Origin: a virus
Length of the DNA: 21,738 nucleotides
Strand: one strand, 5' to 3'
Virus record (IMG/VR): IMGVR_UViG_3300017779_000190
Span: 1 to 21,738 of that record
Below, in pieces: positions 8,655 through 13,789 of this stretch. The notes under the pieces are model-generated. The model was not told the DNA's origin. It searched no databases and worked only from the letters and a program-made list of their open reading frames with translations. The position numbers were made by a program, and so were the translations under genes. How positions within the stretch are numbered: position 1 is the first letter of the stretch; every line of letters begins with the position of its first letter.

Positions 8655-9158
8655 TCAGTTAAACATGGTTCCTTGGCCACCTTGTCCGGGCAACCCTGAA
8701 CCATCTGGAATTCTAAATGCGCTAAGTCGCTTAAACATACGGCCTCTTCTGCCGCCCTTGCCTCTACGGTCAAGCATTTCTTTTCTCATAGCCTGACCTC
8801 TAGAAAGCTTAGAAACTTCTTGTTGACGTTCCTTGTTAATTCTTTGAACTTCAGCCTTGCTTGCAGCTTCTTTAGCCTTGTTGTCTCTTAACCGAGCTGC
8901 TGCCATCGCCGCCCCTTTTTGATCACTTCTTTGCTGCTTAAGTTGGGCTGCAAGGAATTCAGAGACTTCTTTAGCTTCTGCTCTCAGTGCTTCTTCATCA
9001 ACTAAATCGTCAGTATCGATCATGTCTGGATCTAAGGTAGCTGGACCGGGAATCATAATGTTTCCCATCTCGTCCGTAATGCCTACCTCTTCAGCTTCCA
9101 TGCCTTCGTAACCAACAATGTTGCCTTCTCTATCGTAAATTGGATCACCGTCTGCCAT
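8655..9158 (-). CDS. Hypothetical charged protein upstream of the portal
   Basis: A 167-residue protein starting MADGDPIYDREGNIVGYEGM. The first 60 residues are acidic, with a repeated D-G-N pattern. Residues about 60-130 are strongly charged and probably one long helix (KEVSEFLAAQLKQQR, AEVQRINKERQQEVSKL). The C-terminus is basic and glycine-rich (DRRGKGGRRGRMFKRL, then PGQGGQGTMFN). It ends 10 bases before the portal ATG and has an AAAGGTG ribosome binding site. Genes in this slot in T7-like phages are often small head or internal virion proteins, so a virion role is possible. No enzymatic motif is visible and I do not recognise the family. Confidence 0.7.
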   Translation of the reverse strand: MADGDPIYDREGNIVGYEGMEAEEVGITDEMGNIMIPGPATLDPDMIDTDDLVDEEALRAEAKEVSEFLAAQLKQQRSDQKGAAMAAARLRDNKAKEAASKAEVQRINKERQQEVSKLSRGQAMRKEMLDRRGKGGRRGRMFKRLSAFRIPDGSGLPGQGGQGTMFN

Positions 9159-9167
9159 AATACACCT

Positions 9168-9344
9168 TTATTTTTTCTTTTGAATTTTAAATTGGTTTTG
9201 AAGTAAAGCCACTACAGACCTCTGTCCAGCCAAATGAAAACGTTCGCTTTCACTTTTGCTTAAAACATCGTCTGTAAGTTTAAACTTTTCTTCTAGAATT
9301 TCAATCAGCCTCTTGTCGATAAAAGGCCAGTCTTGTTGTTTCAT
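9168..9344 (-). CDS. Small hypothetical protein (WPFIDKRLIE type)
   Basis: This 58-residue reading begins MKQQDWPFIDKRLIEILEE and ends RSVVALLQNQFKIQKKK. I chose the ATG at 9344 because AAAGAG lies about 9 bases upstream. Earlier ATGs at 9368 and 9389 are in frame but lack a ribosome binding site and would overlap the previous gene further. Small marine-phage proteins with a tryptophan-proline start, a 'RLIE.LEE.F' helix and a late 'aGQRsVV.fL..qf' segment look familiar, but I know no assigned function. It overlaps the end of the upstream gene by 44 bases and ends 10 bases before the next start. Confidence 0.65.
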   Translation of the reverse strand: MKQQDWPFIDKRLIEILEEKFKLTDDVLSKSESERFHLAGQRSVVALLQNQFKIQKKK

Positions 9345-9768
9345 TCTTAACTCTTTCGTATAACTCATCTGGAGTTTGGATATCATCATCCCATATTCTG
9401 AGTACCTGCTTACAGCAATGTACGCAGTTATTTTGAGGCTTAGGATAAAGCGCGTGTCCTGTAGATTCCCTTATAATATTAAACAGTAGTGTATCTATTA
9501 CAGGTAGACGCGTAGATTCAAGATATTTATAATCATCAATCTCTTTATCCGTAGGCCCAAAATCGAAAGCCATATCAGGCTTACTAAATCTCTCCTCGGT
9601 GGTCGGATCTTTCAAAGAAACCCAAGCATTTCCTTCAGGCCATGTGCCCAAGTACCAGTGACCCAATAGTATCGCACAATGAGCATACTTAGGGGAGGCT
9701 AAAGAAATATACCAATGGTCTACGAAAGTTTCAGGTTTCCAAAACCCCAGAATCATTCTTTTTTGCAT
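9301..9768 (-). CDS. Possible permuted papain-fold (NlpC/P60 or YiiX-like) protein
   Basis: A 155-residue protein with two blocks suggesting a cysteine hydrolase of the permuted papain type. These are a histidine in a hydrophobic strand, YAHCAILLGHWYLGTW (His30), and later a cysteine at a helix start, NNCVHCCKQVLRIW (Cys115 or Cys118). In permuted members (LRAT/YiiX/YebB-like) the histidine comes before the cysteine, as here. The N-terminus (MILGFWKPETFVDHWYIS) is not a signal peptide. Such proteins cut amide or ester bonds in peptidoglycan or lipids, so a tail or lysis role is conceivable in a window with no other endolysin. Starts at 9768 and 9756 both have weak ribosome binding sites. The fold call is inference from motif order, not a match. 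Confidence 0.5.
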   Translation of the reverse strand: MQKRMILGFWKPETFVDHWYISLASPKYAHCAILLGHWYLGTWPEGNAWVSLKDPTTEERFSKPDMAFDFGPTDKEIDDYKYLESTRLPVIDTLLFNIIRESTGHALYPKPQNNCVHCCKQVLRIWDDDIQTPDELYERVKNETTRLAFYRQEAD

Positions 9769-9997
9769 CTGTCTTTTTTCTTGGTCTTCCTACTTTAGGT
9801 TTCTTAAGTTCCTCAATCTCAGCCTTGAATTCTTCAATCTCAGCTTCTAATTGATTGATTACAGATTTGGTATTATTAAGGGCTGTCCACAAAGGGACAA
9901 TCCAAGGATGGGCATTTCTTATACCACCCGCATTACTCTTAAGAGCTTCCTCAATACCTTTAAGTAAGGATGCTCTTGGATCATACATTTCACTCAT
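9731..9997 (-). CDS. Small coiled-coil protein with an AT-hook-like tail
   Basis: An 88-residue protein starting MSEMYDPRASLLKGIEE. The start at 9997 has GGGGAG 8 bases upstream and overlaps the end of the dockerin-tailed gene by 8 bases. The longer reading from 10087 lies mostly inside that gene and is not used. Residues about 15-45 (GGIRNAHPWIVPLWTALNN) lead into a heptad-like acidic helix (INQLEAEIEEFKAEIEEL), then a basic tail KKPKVGRPRKKTDAKK. The GRP core flanked by lysine and arginine resembles an AT-hook that binds the DNA minor groove. Size and a DNA-binding tail would suit a small terminase subunit, but nothing specific supports that. Confidence 0.6.
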   Translation of the reverse strand: MSEMYDPRASLLKGIEEALKSNAGGIRNAHPWIVPLWTALNNTKSVINQLEAEIEEFKAEIEELKKPKVGRPRKKTDAKKNDSGVLET

Positions 9998-11003
9998 TAC
10001 ATTCTCCCCATTCAGATAAAACTTTGAGTACGGCATTAAAGCCATTATTTGTCTGTGGATGATACTTAAAAGCGGCAACATCTGCAAGAACTTTTAATAA
10101 ATCTTGAAATCCTACCATACCATCCTCATTTAAATCAGAAGGACAGCTGTTGTCTGGGTAGTAGTCCACGAAGTACGGCGCTCGGTCACAGTTGTAACCT
10201 TGGTTGCAGGCGAACCTTATAACCCCACCACTACCGAAGTAGTCAGGACCAGTGAAGCGGGCAATGTGGAACGAACCGGGATGCTTCTCGCTCTCCCAGT
10301 CCACGCTATAGCCCCTCCACATGATCAGATCGGCGTAGTCATTTTGGCTGGGTGAATCGCAGCAGACCTCACCCACGATGGTCTGACGGTGCGGCCAGAA
10401 GATCAGCGTGTCGGATTCAATAAGATCCGTGTACTGAGCCTGCACCTGCGGATACTTGAGTTGGCTGAAGGCTCCATACTTCTTGCCGGGTTCACCGTGC
10501 AAGATCCAAGAGTCAGCCCAGAAGTATTCCAGCCCTACCTGATCGAAGGTATTGGGCACTCCGCTCACCGTGTCCCAGTTGACTGGGGTGTGGTTCTGAC
10601 CAAGGTACATCCAACGCTGGTGCGGGTTGCCTTGGATGCAGTCCCAATATTCGCCCGGTGTAGGGCAAGCAATGCTGGTGTACTGCTCCCAGTAGTCAAT
10701 ACACTCAGGGCAGTTCTCAAGGAACGGGTAGGTTGCGTCGTTGCGGTTCTTGAACACGTCACCCTCAACAGTCCACGCAAACGCACGAGTAGGCACTTCG
10801 CTGCCTCTGGTGCTGCCAATAGTGTACGGAGGGCGTGGGCTGCCATTTGGTTGGGAAAACTCAGGGTCAAATCCGGTCTGGATGTACACATCGAACGTAC
10901 GTCCAAACGGAGTAAGTCTACCTAAGTCATCTACCCACATCTCTACAGTGTCAGGGTTAGCAGGAGGACCAGCTAATACGGATAATAATAAAGTTATTAG
11001 CAT
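9990..11003 (-). CDS. Predicted secreted protein with C-terminal dockerin-like module
   Basis: A 337-residue protein. The start at 11003 is chosen because GGAG lies 6 bases upstream; the ATG at 11009 is too close to that site. The N-terminus (MLITLLLSVLAGPPANPD) looks like a short signal peptide. The body is rich in Trp, Tyr, Pro and Cys (CPEC, DC, CC, NC), suggesting an extracellular disulphide-bonded fold. I do not recognise it. The last 51 residues begin CPSDLNEDGMVGFQDLLKVL, a calcium-loop/helix unit of the dockerin type, with a degenerate second repeat ending LKVLSEWGEC. Such tails are common on secreted proteins of planctomycetes and other environmental bacteria. The body (about 10146-11003) is 50-55% GC in sampled 60-base lines, against 30-38% in the dockerin part. 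It sits among virion and lysis genes. Confidence 0.7.
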   Translation of the reverse strand: MLITLLLSVLAGPPANPDTVEMWVDDLGRLTPFGRTFDVYIQTGFDPEFSQPNGSPRPPYTIGSTRGSEVPTRAFAWTVEGDVFKNRNDATYPFLENCPECIDYWEQYTSIACPTPGEYWDCIQGNPHQRWMYLGQNHTPVNWDTVSGVPNTFDQVGLEYFWADSWILHGEPGKKYGAFSQLKYPQVQAQYTDLIESDTLIFWPHRQTIVGEVCCDSPSQNDYADLIMWRGYSVDWESEKHPGSFHIARFTGPDYFGSGGVIRFACNQGYNCDRAPYFVDYYPDNSCPSDLNEDGMVGFQDLLKVLADVAAFKYHPQTNNGFNAVLKVLSEWGECNE

Positions 11004-11260
11004 TTCCATCTCCTACGAGCTTTTCTTAAGCGGCTGTTCGGATCTTTAGCAGCCTTAGGGAACTTCTTCATCTGTCCAGCTGAGCGGGCACAATATGATT
11101 TCTTTCTTGACCCACCCCCCGGTTGAGGTGCTTTTAAGTTAGACCCTGTTCTTTTATTAATCATGGCACGGCCCTTAGCAGTTAAACCACCAGCTTTGCT
11201 CTTACACTTGTTGCCGATGTTGCAGCCCTTCATGGCTCCCTTTTTCTTGCTCTTTGCCAT
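10997..11260 (-). CDS. Basic, cysteine-containing mini-protein (marine-phage type)
   Basis: An 87-residue protein read from ATG 11260, one base after the previous stop. An upstream in-frame extension to 11401 runs antisense-like through the preceding gene's frame and is ignored. It starts MAKSKKKGAMKGCNIGNKCK. A highly recognisable C-terminal half follows: GGLTAKGRAMINKRTGSNLK, SYCARSAGQMKKFPKAAKDP and a final NSRLRKARRRWKC. The conserved pattern (possibly DUF6321) recurs in many marine phage genomes as I remember them, without an assigned role. The net charge is very positive, so nucleic-acid or membrane binding is plausible. It overlaps the start of the dockerin-tailed gene. Confidence 0.85.
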   Translation of the reverse strand: MAKSKKKGAMKGCNIGNKCKSKAGGLTAKGRAMINKRTGSNLKAPQPGGGSRKKSYCARSAGQMKKFPKAAKDPNSRLRKARRRWKC

Positions 11261-11261
11261 A

Positions 11262-11510
11262 TTATTTTCCTTTTTTCTTTTTACTCCATGAGATTGAAGC
11301 AGGACCTTTTTTCTTGCTTTTAGCAGAGTTGCACATAGCCTTGGTAGGGCGACAGGCAGGATATGGTCTTTTGCTGCCGCCCTTTGCTGACTTCCGACCA
11401 CATGTTTTACCAGTCTTGCAGTCTACCCAGCCCTTCCCTTTGTTACGAGAGAACCAGCCGTGTAGACCCTTCTTCTTCTCTGCACTAAAGTTAGCCTTTT
11501 TCTTAGCCAT
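11262..11510 (-). CDS. Basic, cysteine-containing mini-protein (GLHGWFSRN type)
   Basis: An 82-residue protein starting MAKKKANFSAEKKKGLHGWF. The core GLHGWFSRNKGKGWVDCKTG continues into CGRKSAKGG, YPACRPTKAMC and a lysine-rich tail. The order 'LHgWF...GW.DC...CGR...YPACRPT' is a recurring small domain (possibly DUF5872) found in environmental phages and bacteria. The paired cysteines could bind a metal or form disulphides, but no function is established that I know of. It overlaps the previous gene's TAA as TAATG. It lies in a run of four similar basic mini-proteins, suggesting shared expression and perhaps a shared job. Confidence 0.85.
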   Translation of the reverse strand: MAKKKANFSAEKKKGLHGWFSRNKGKGWVDCKTGKTCGRKSAKGGSKRPYPACRPTKAMCNSAKSKKKGPASISWSKKKKGK

Positions 11511-11671
11511 TACTTCTTCCTACTCTTGCCTTTATTGCCCCAGTTTTTTGCCCCAACTTTACGGCATTTAACAAGAGCTCCAGAAGCATATGCACTAGGC
11601 CACTTTGTATATCTACTCTTTACCTTGTGATAACAAGCATCCTTCTTACCACCGCTTTTCTTTTTAGCCAT
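11510..11671 (-). CDS. Basic mini-protein (DACYHKVKSRY type)
   Basis: A 53-residue protein: MAKKKSGGKKDACYHKVKSR, then YTKWPSAYASGALVKCRKVG and a lysine-rich end with NWGNKGKSRKK. The pattern 'DACyhKVk.ry..wPSAYASGALVkCRk.GA.NWGnk' is a small conserved unit I associate with marine phages and some large viruses. Two cysteines and a compact aromatic core suggest a real folded domain. A GGAG-like sequence (CGGAGACAGGAT) lies upstream of the ATG. Its stop overlaps the next start (TAATG). Confidence 0.85.
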   Translation of the reverse strand: MAKKKSGGKKDACYHKVKSRYTKWPSAYASGALVKCRKVGAKNWGNKGKSRKK

Positions 11672-11691
11672 ATCCTGTCTCCGCTTTTAGA

Positions 11692-11790
11692 TTACATCTT
11701 CTTACGACGAGCAACCTTCTTCTTCTTCTTAGTAACCTTTGCGTCAGCCATGATGCCCTTAGGCTTCATGCCTGCACTTTTCTTACCCAT
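11692..11790 (-). CDS. Very small lysine-rich peptide
   Basis: A 32-residue ORF: MGKKSAGMKPKGIMADAKVT followed by KKKKKVARRKKM. It starts inside the end of the preceding 176-residue gene (8-base overlap) and has GGAAG upstream, so it is probably translated. The five consecutive AAG codons are a simple repeat and might allow slippage. About half the residues are Lys or Arg and there are no cysteines, unlike its neighbours. It leads the run of basic mini-proteins. Nucleic-acid binding is a guess from charge alone. Confidence 0.6.
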   Translation of the reverse strand: MGKKSAGMKPKGIMADAKVTKKKKKVARRKKM

Positions 11791-12313
11791 TTTCTTTCTT
11801 CCGCGCATGTTCAGCTCTCTTTCTAGTATTGATATAATCCATAAAATCTTTAGAACAATGATCGTAGTAGCCCTGTTTGTTGAGCATTTCCGAGTACTTG
11901 TTCAGTTCCGATAGGCTTTGTATAAACACAAGCCCGTACACAAAATCCACATGACATGGTAAATGTTCCATGTCGTAATCTGGATCCTCAACTTCGTCTT
12001 GAGATGCAGATACCATTAAGTACAGATTGTCCTGGGCTAGTGTCTTGTTACGGACATCTGCCCAGCTTTCTGCATCTTCATCTGACCACAGTTCCGGATC
12101 GTAAGCAATGCCTACCAGCTCGTAAGAAGAGTCCCAGTTAGAGATCTCTTCTTCGACAGTAGACGCATCGCCTATAATTATTTTAGTCTTATTATCTCTC
12201 CACGCTTTTAACGCGAAAGGACAAGGCTTTAAGCCGTTATAGAATTCACTAGGAACATCAAGGTATTCTTGTATCCATTGATCAATCTCTTTGTGAATTG
12301 CCTCTATATTCAT
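11783..12313 (-). CDS. Hypothetical acidic protein, 176 residues
   Basis: Begins MNIEAIHKEIDQWIQEYLDV and continues with FYNGLKPCPFALKAWRDNKT. The 'NGL.pCPfA..aw' motif recurs in hypothetical proteins of marine phages as I recall them, with no function known to me. The middle is acidic (DPELWSDEDAESWADVRN) and the later part has HLPCHVDFVYGLVFIQSL. The C-terminus turns basic (INTRKRAEHARKKENG). The two conserved cysteines (CPF, PCH) might bind metal. The ATG overlaps the TGA of the preceding small gene (ATGA), so it belongs to the same coupled transcript. Confidence 0.75.
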   Translation of the reverse strand: MNIEAIHKEIDQWIQEYLDVPSEFYNGLKPCPFALKAWRDNKTKIIIGDASTVEEEISNWDSSYELVGIAYDPELWSDEDAESWADVRNKTLAQDNLYLMVSASQDEVEDPDYDMEHLPCHVDFVYGLVFIQSLSELNKYSEMLNKQGYYDHCSKDFMDYINTRKRAEHARKKENG

Positions 12314-12429
12314 CGCTTCTTAGAGCCCTTTGGTGTTTTCTTCATTGGTGAGCTATTGACGTACTTCTCAGCACTCTTGCCCTGATAGCTAGTGGTTCGA
12401 CCACACGCACATGGAAATTTCTTAATCAT
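12310..12429 (-). CDS. Very small basic peptide with a CxC motif
   Basis: A 39-residue ORF starting MIKKFPCACGRTTSYQGKSA and ending PMKKTPKGSKKR. Both ends overlap neighbours in the ATGA manner (12426-12429 and 12310-12313), strong circumstantial evidence that it is translated. It has one CAC pair and many lysines. It resembles the basic mini-proteins further downstream in composition but not in sequence. Confidence 0.6.
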   Translation of the reverse strand: MIKKFPCACGRTTSYQGKSAEKYVNSSPMKKTPKGSKKR

Positions 12430-12566
12430 AAGATTCTTCCAATCCAGTTTTGCAGGTCCTGTAATCTATTGACCAAGAAATCTGCTGCAGTTCTAACGGA
12501 AACTTTGATGCCTCCTACAAATCCAATGAGCCCAAGCTCCATCCATTCTACAAATTTAGTAAGCAT
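12426..12566 (-). CDS. Small membrane-associated or amphipathic peptide
   Basis: A 46-residue ORF starting MLTKFVEWMELGLIGFVGGI and followed by a region with AADFLVNRLQDLQNWIGRIL. Residues about 8-22 are hydrophobic and glycine-rich; the rest looks amphipathic. It follows the XhlA-like gene by two bases and ends with an ATGA overlap, so it fits the membrane/lysis group. It could be an antiholin or a membrane anchor, but nothing in the sequence decides. The upstream sequence AAAGGATTAAAT gives a plausible ribosome binding site. Confidence 0.6.
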   Translation of the reverse strand: MLTKFVEWMELGLIGFVGGIKVSVRTAADFLVNRLQDLQNWIGRIL

Positions 12567-12568
12567 AT

Positions 12569-12796
12569 TTAATCCTTTATCTCACCTTCAATCCGTGAGA
12601 CTTTATTCTCTAAGGATCGTAATCTTTCTTCTAATGCGACAAGAGATTTATCTAATCTCCCAACCGCATTGTCTAATCTAGCAGCAGTGTCGTGCATGCA
12701 TGCAAATACTCCTTGCAATTTACCCGCAGCCCATATAACACCGCCAATAACGGCTATTAATTCTAGCCAGTTGTTTACTTCTGAAATGTCAACCAT
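12569..12796 (-). CDS. XhlA-like small membrane protein (holin-associated)
   Basis: A 75-residue protein with one predicted transmembrane segment near the N-terminus (LELIAVIGGVIWAAGKLQG). The rest is a heptad-patterned helix (TAARLDNAVGRLDKSLVALE, then ERLRSLENKVSRIEGEI). A single TM followed by a coiled coil is the layout of haemolysin XhlA-type proteins that work beside holins, though XhlA itself usually has the coil first. It starts 2 bases after the lipoprotein-like gene and belongs to the same coupled group. A structural role or an antiholin are alternatives. Confidence 0.6.
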   Translation of the reverse strand: MVDISEVNNWLELIAVIGGVIWAAGKLQGVFACMHDTAARLDNAVGRLDKSLVALEERLRSLENKVSRIEGEIKD

Positions 12797-12798
12797 GT

Positions 12799-12972
12799 TT
12801 AATCTCTATTTTGCTGAAACATCATTGCTAATAGTAGTAATAACAGTAATACTACAAAACACAAAGAAGAGTCAGGGTCGATGGTTGGCGGTAGTTTAGG
12901 GTTAAGGGTTTCATATTCTACTTGAGGTGTACTGGAACATCCAGTTGCAAGGAGTAATAATAATCTCATCAT
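12799..12972 (-). CDS. Tiny lipoprotein with C-terminal TM segment (spanin candidate)
   Basis: A 57-codon ORF whose ATG at 12972 overlaps the TGA of the holin-like gene (ATGA); a second ATG follows at once. It begins MMRLLLLLATGCSSTPQ, a short basic/leucine signal leading to a lipobox-like A-T-G-C, so Cys12 would be lipidated. A proline-containing linker (PKLPPTIDPDSS) leads to a second hydrophobic stretch, LCFVVLLLLLLLAMMF, and a short charged end. A lipidated N-terminus with a C-terminal TM is the layout of unimolecular spanins such as T1 gp11, though those are more than twice as long. An Rz1-like outer spanin is an alternative. The lysis-gene context supports either. Confidence 0.65.
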   Translation of the reverse strand: MMRLLLLLATGCSSTPQVEYETLNPKLPPTIDPDSSLCFVVLLLLLLLAMMFQQNRD

Positions 12973-13397
12973 GGTTTAGCACTGCTTGTGCCAAAGTAAA
13001 ACCCAACAATAGCAAGAAGCACTTGTCGTAGCTCAGGGATAAGAACCACACCATTGATCTCAGTAAAGACCTTGGTGGTTGGTTCAGCAATTAAACCCCA
13101 CAGAACGCTAGTACCTTGTACGTCATTCTCTAAGATTACTGGGAGGCCCCACAACGGAGCAAGTAAGGGCAGGAATACCACTGCAAATAAAATTGCAATA
13201 ACAATAAACCGCCTTACAAACTTACCAGCCTTAGATGAAACTCTTGCTGCTGCCTTATCAGCGGACTGATCTGAAACTTCCCTAAGTTTTAGGGAAGTCA
13301 TTAATAAATCTTGCTGATTCTGAGAACGAATAGCTAAGAGTTTCATTACATAGCCAGCCAATGTGCCGCCTAGTGTAGTTAAAAGCTCTATAGTCAT
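12969..13397 (-). CDS. Holin-like protein with about three membrane segments
   Basis: A 142-residue protein read from ATG 13397, which has GAGGA 5 bases upstream. The longer frame to 13445 lies within the preceding gene. It has a hydrophobic, glycine-rich N-terminus (LLTTLGGTLAGYVMKLLAI), a charged helical linker (QQDLLMTSLKLREVSDQSAD), a long hydrophobic region (FIVIAILFAVVFLPLLAPLW) and a C-terminal segment VLLAIVGFYFGTSSAKP. This layout recalls the 3-TM holins near phage and gene-transfer-agent lysis genes. Its stop overlaps the lipoprotein-like gene, and a coiled-coil membrane protein follows, so a lysis group is likely. Holin activity is inferred from topology and neighbours. Confidence 0.65.
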   Translation of the reverse strand: MTIELLTTLGGTLAGYVMKLLAIRSQNQQDLLMTSLKLREVSDQSADKAAARVSSKAGKFVRRFIVIAILFAVVFLPLLAPLWGLPVILENDVQGTSVLWGLIAEPTTKVFTEINGVVLIPELRQVLLAIVGFYFGTSSAKP

Positions 13398-13398
13398 A

Positions 13399-13671
13399 TC
13401 AGTCCTCTGAAGACTCTTCTTCTTTTTCCTTAGTTCCGTCCTCAATTTTGCCCATTACGTCTTCAATGGCCTCGTGATACATTCCTAAGATTGCATCAAT
13501 CTGAACCGTTAAACCGATAATAAGACTTCGATCTCCTACAGGAGCCTTTGGGGTAACTTCAACTAAGGTTTGAACGCATTTAGCTAAACCATTTAATAGG
13601 TCTACTACATTTTGGCTATTTGTATTAGCCTCTGATTTAACTTCTTGCACTTCTTCCATTACTTCAGACAT
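13399..13671 (-). CDS. Small acidic hypothetical protein heading the lysis group
   Basis: A 90-residue protein with an ideal AAGGAG ribosome binding site 6 bases before its ATG, the first gene after the 118-base intergenic region. It starts MSEVMEEVQEVKSEANTNSQ, has two helices (VVDLLNGLAKCVQTLVEV and LIIGLTVQIDAILGMYHEAI) and ends in an acidic tail (KEKEEESSED). It looks soluble. It ends one base before the start region of the holin-like gene, suggesting coupled translation. I do not recognise it. Confidence 0.7.
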   Translation of the reverse strand: MSEVMEEVQEVKSEANTNSQNVVDLLNGLAKCVQTLVEVTPKAPVGDRSLIIGLTVQIDAILGMYHEAIEDVMGKIEDGTKEKEEESSED

Positions 13672-13789
13672 TTGTTTCTCCTTGATATTGTCTCTCGAAA
13701 GACCTTAAAGGGGGCGTGAGCCCCCTCCAAGGGCCAAGGAGAGACTAGTTGTATGTCTTTTCGCTGTTCTTTTGTTGGAACTAAGTGGG
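13672..13789 (-). promoter_or_regulatory. Intergenic region between replication and lysis/late genes
   Basis: This 118-base gap separates the exonuclease gene from the lysis group and is the largest non-coding stretch outside the capsid leader. Going with transcription it has an A-rich stretch, then CTCTCCTTGGCCCTTGGAG, the GGGGGC hairpin, a partly self-complementary TCTTTCGAGAGA, and the next ribosome binding site. It is a natural place for a late promoter, but I could not identify one by similarity to known T7, T3 or SP6 promoters. Confidence 0.4.
13707..13726 (-). terminator. Strong GC-rich hairpin, possible terminator
   Basis: Arms GGGGGC (13710-13715) and GCCCCC (13720-13725), with a further A-T pair at 13709/13726, enclose a 4-base loop. 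In the minus-strand transcript only TTTAAGGTCTTTC follows, a weak T-tract. It may therefore be a weak terminator, an RNA-processing site or a message-stabilising hairpin rather than a full intrinsic terminator. Confidence 0.55.

Noticed and set aside
10389-10925. Long plus-strand ORF (178 residues) opposite the dockerin-tailed gene, plus another minus-strand frame at 10565-10906
   Set aside because: Both are shadows of the GC-rich body of the minus-strand gene. They have no ribosome binding site, coupling or recognisable domain, and no other convincing gene is on the plus strand.
10997-11401. Extended 134-residue reading of the basic mini-protein starting at 11401
   Set aside because: The first 47 codons overlap the preceding mini-protein gene in another frame; the ATG at 11260 follows that gene by one base and begins the same MAK...KKK way as its neighbours.
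11631-11646. Palindrome CTTGTGATAACAAG as a possible operator
   Set aside because: It lies inside a supported coding sequence (the DACYHKVKSRY-type gene) and has no second copy in an intergenic region.
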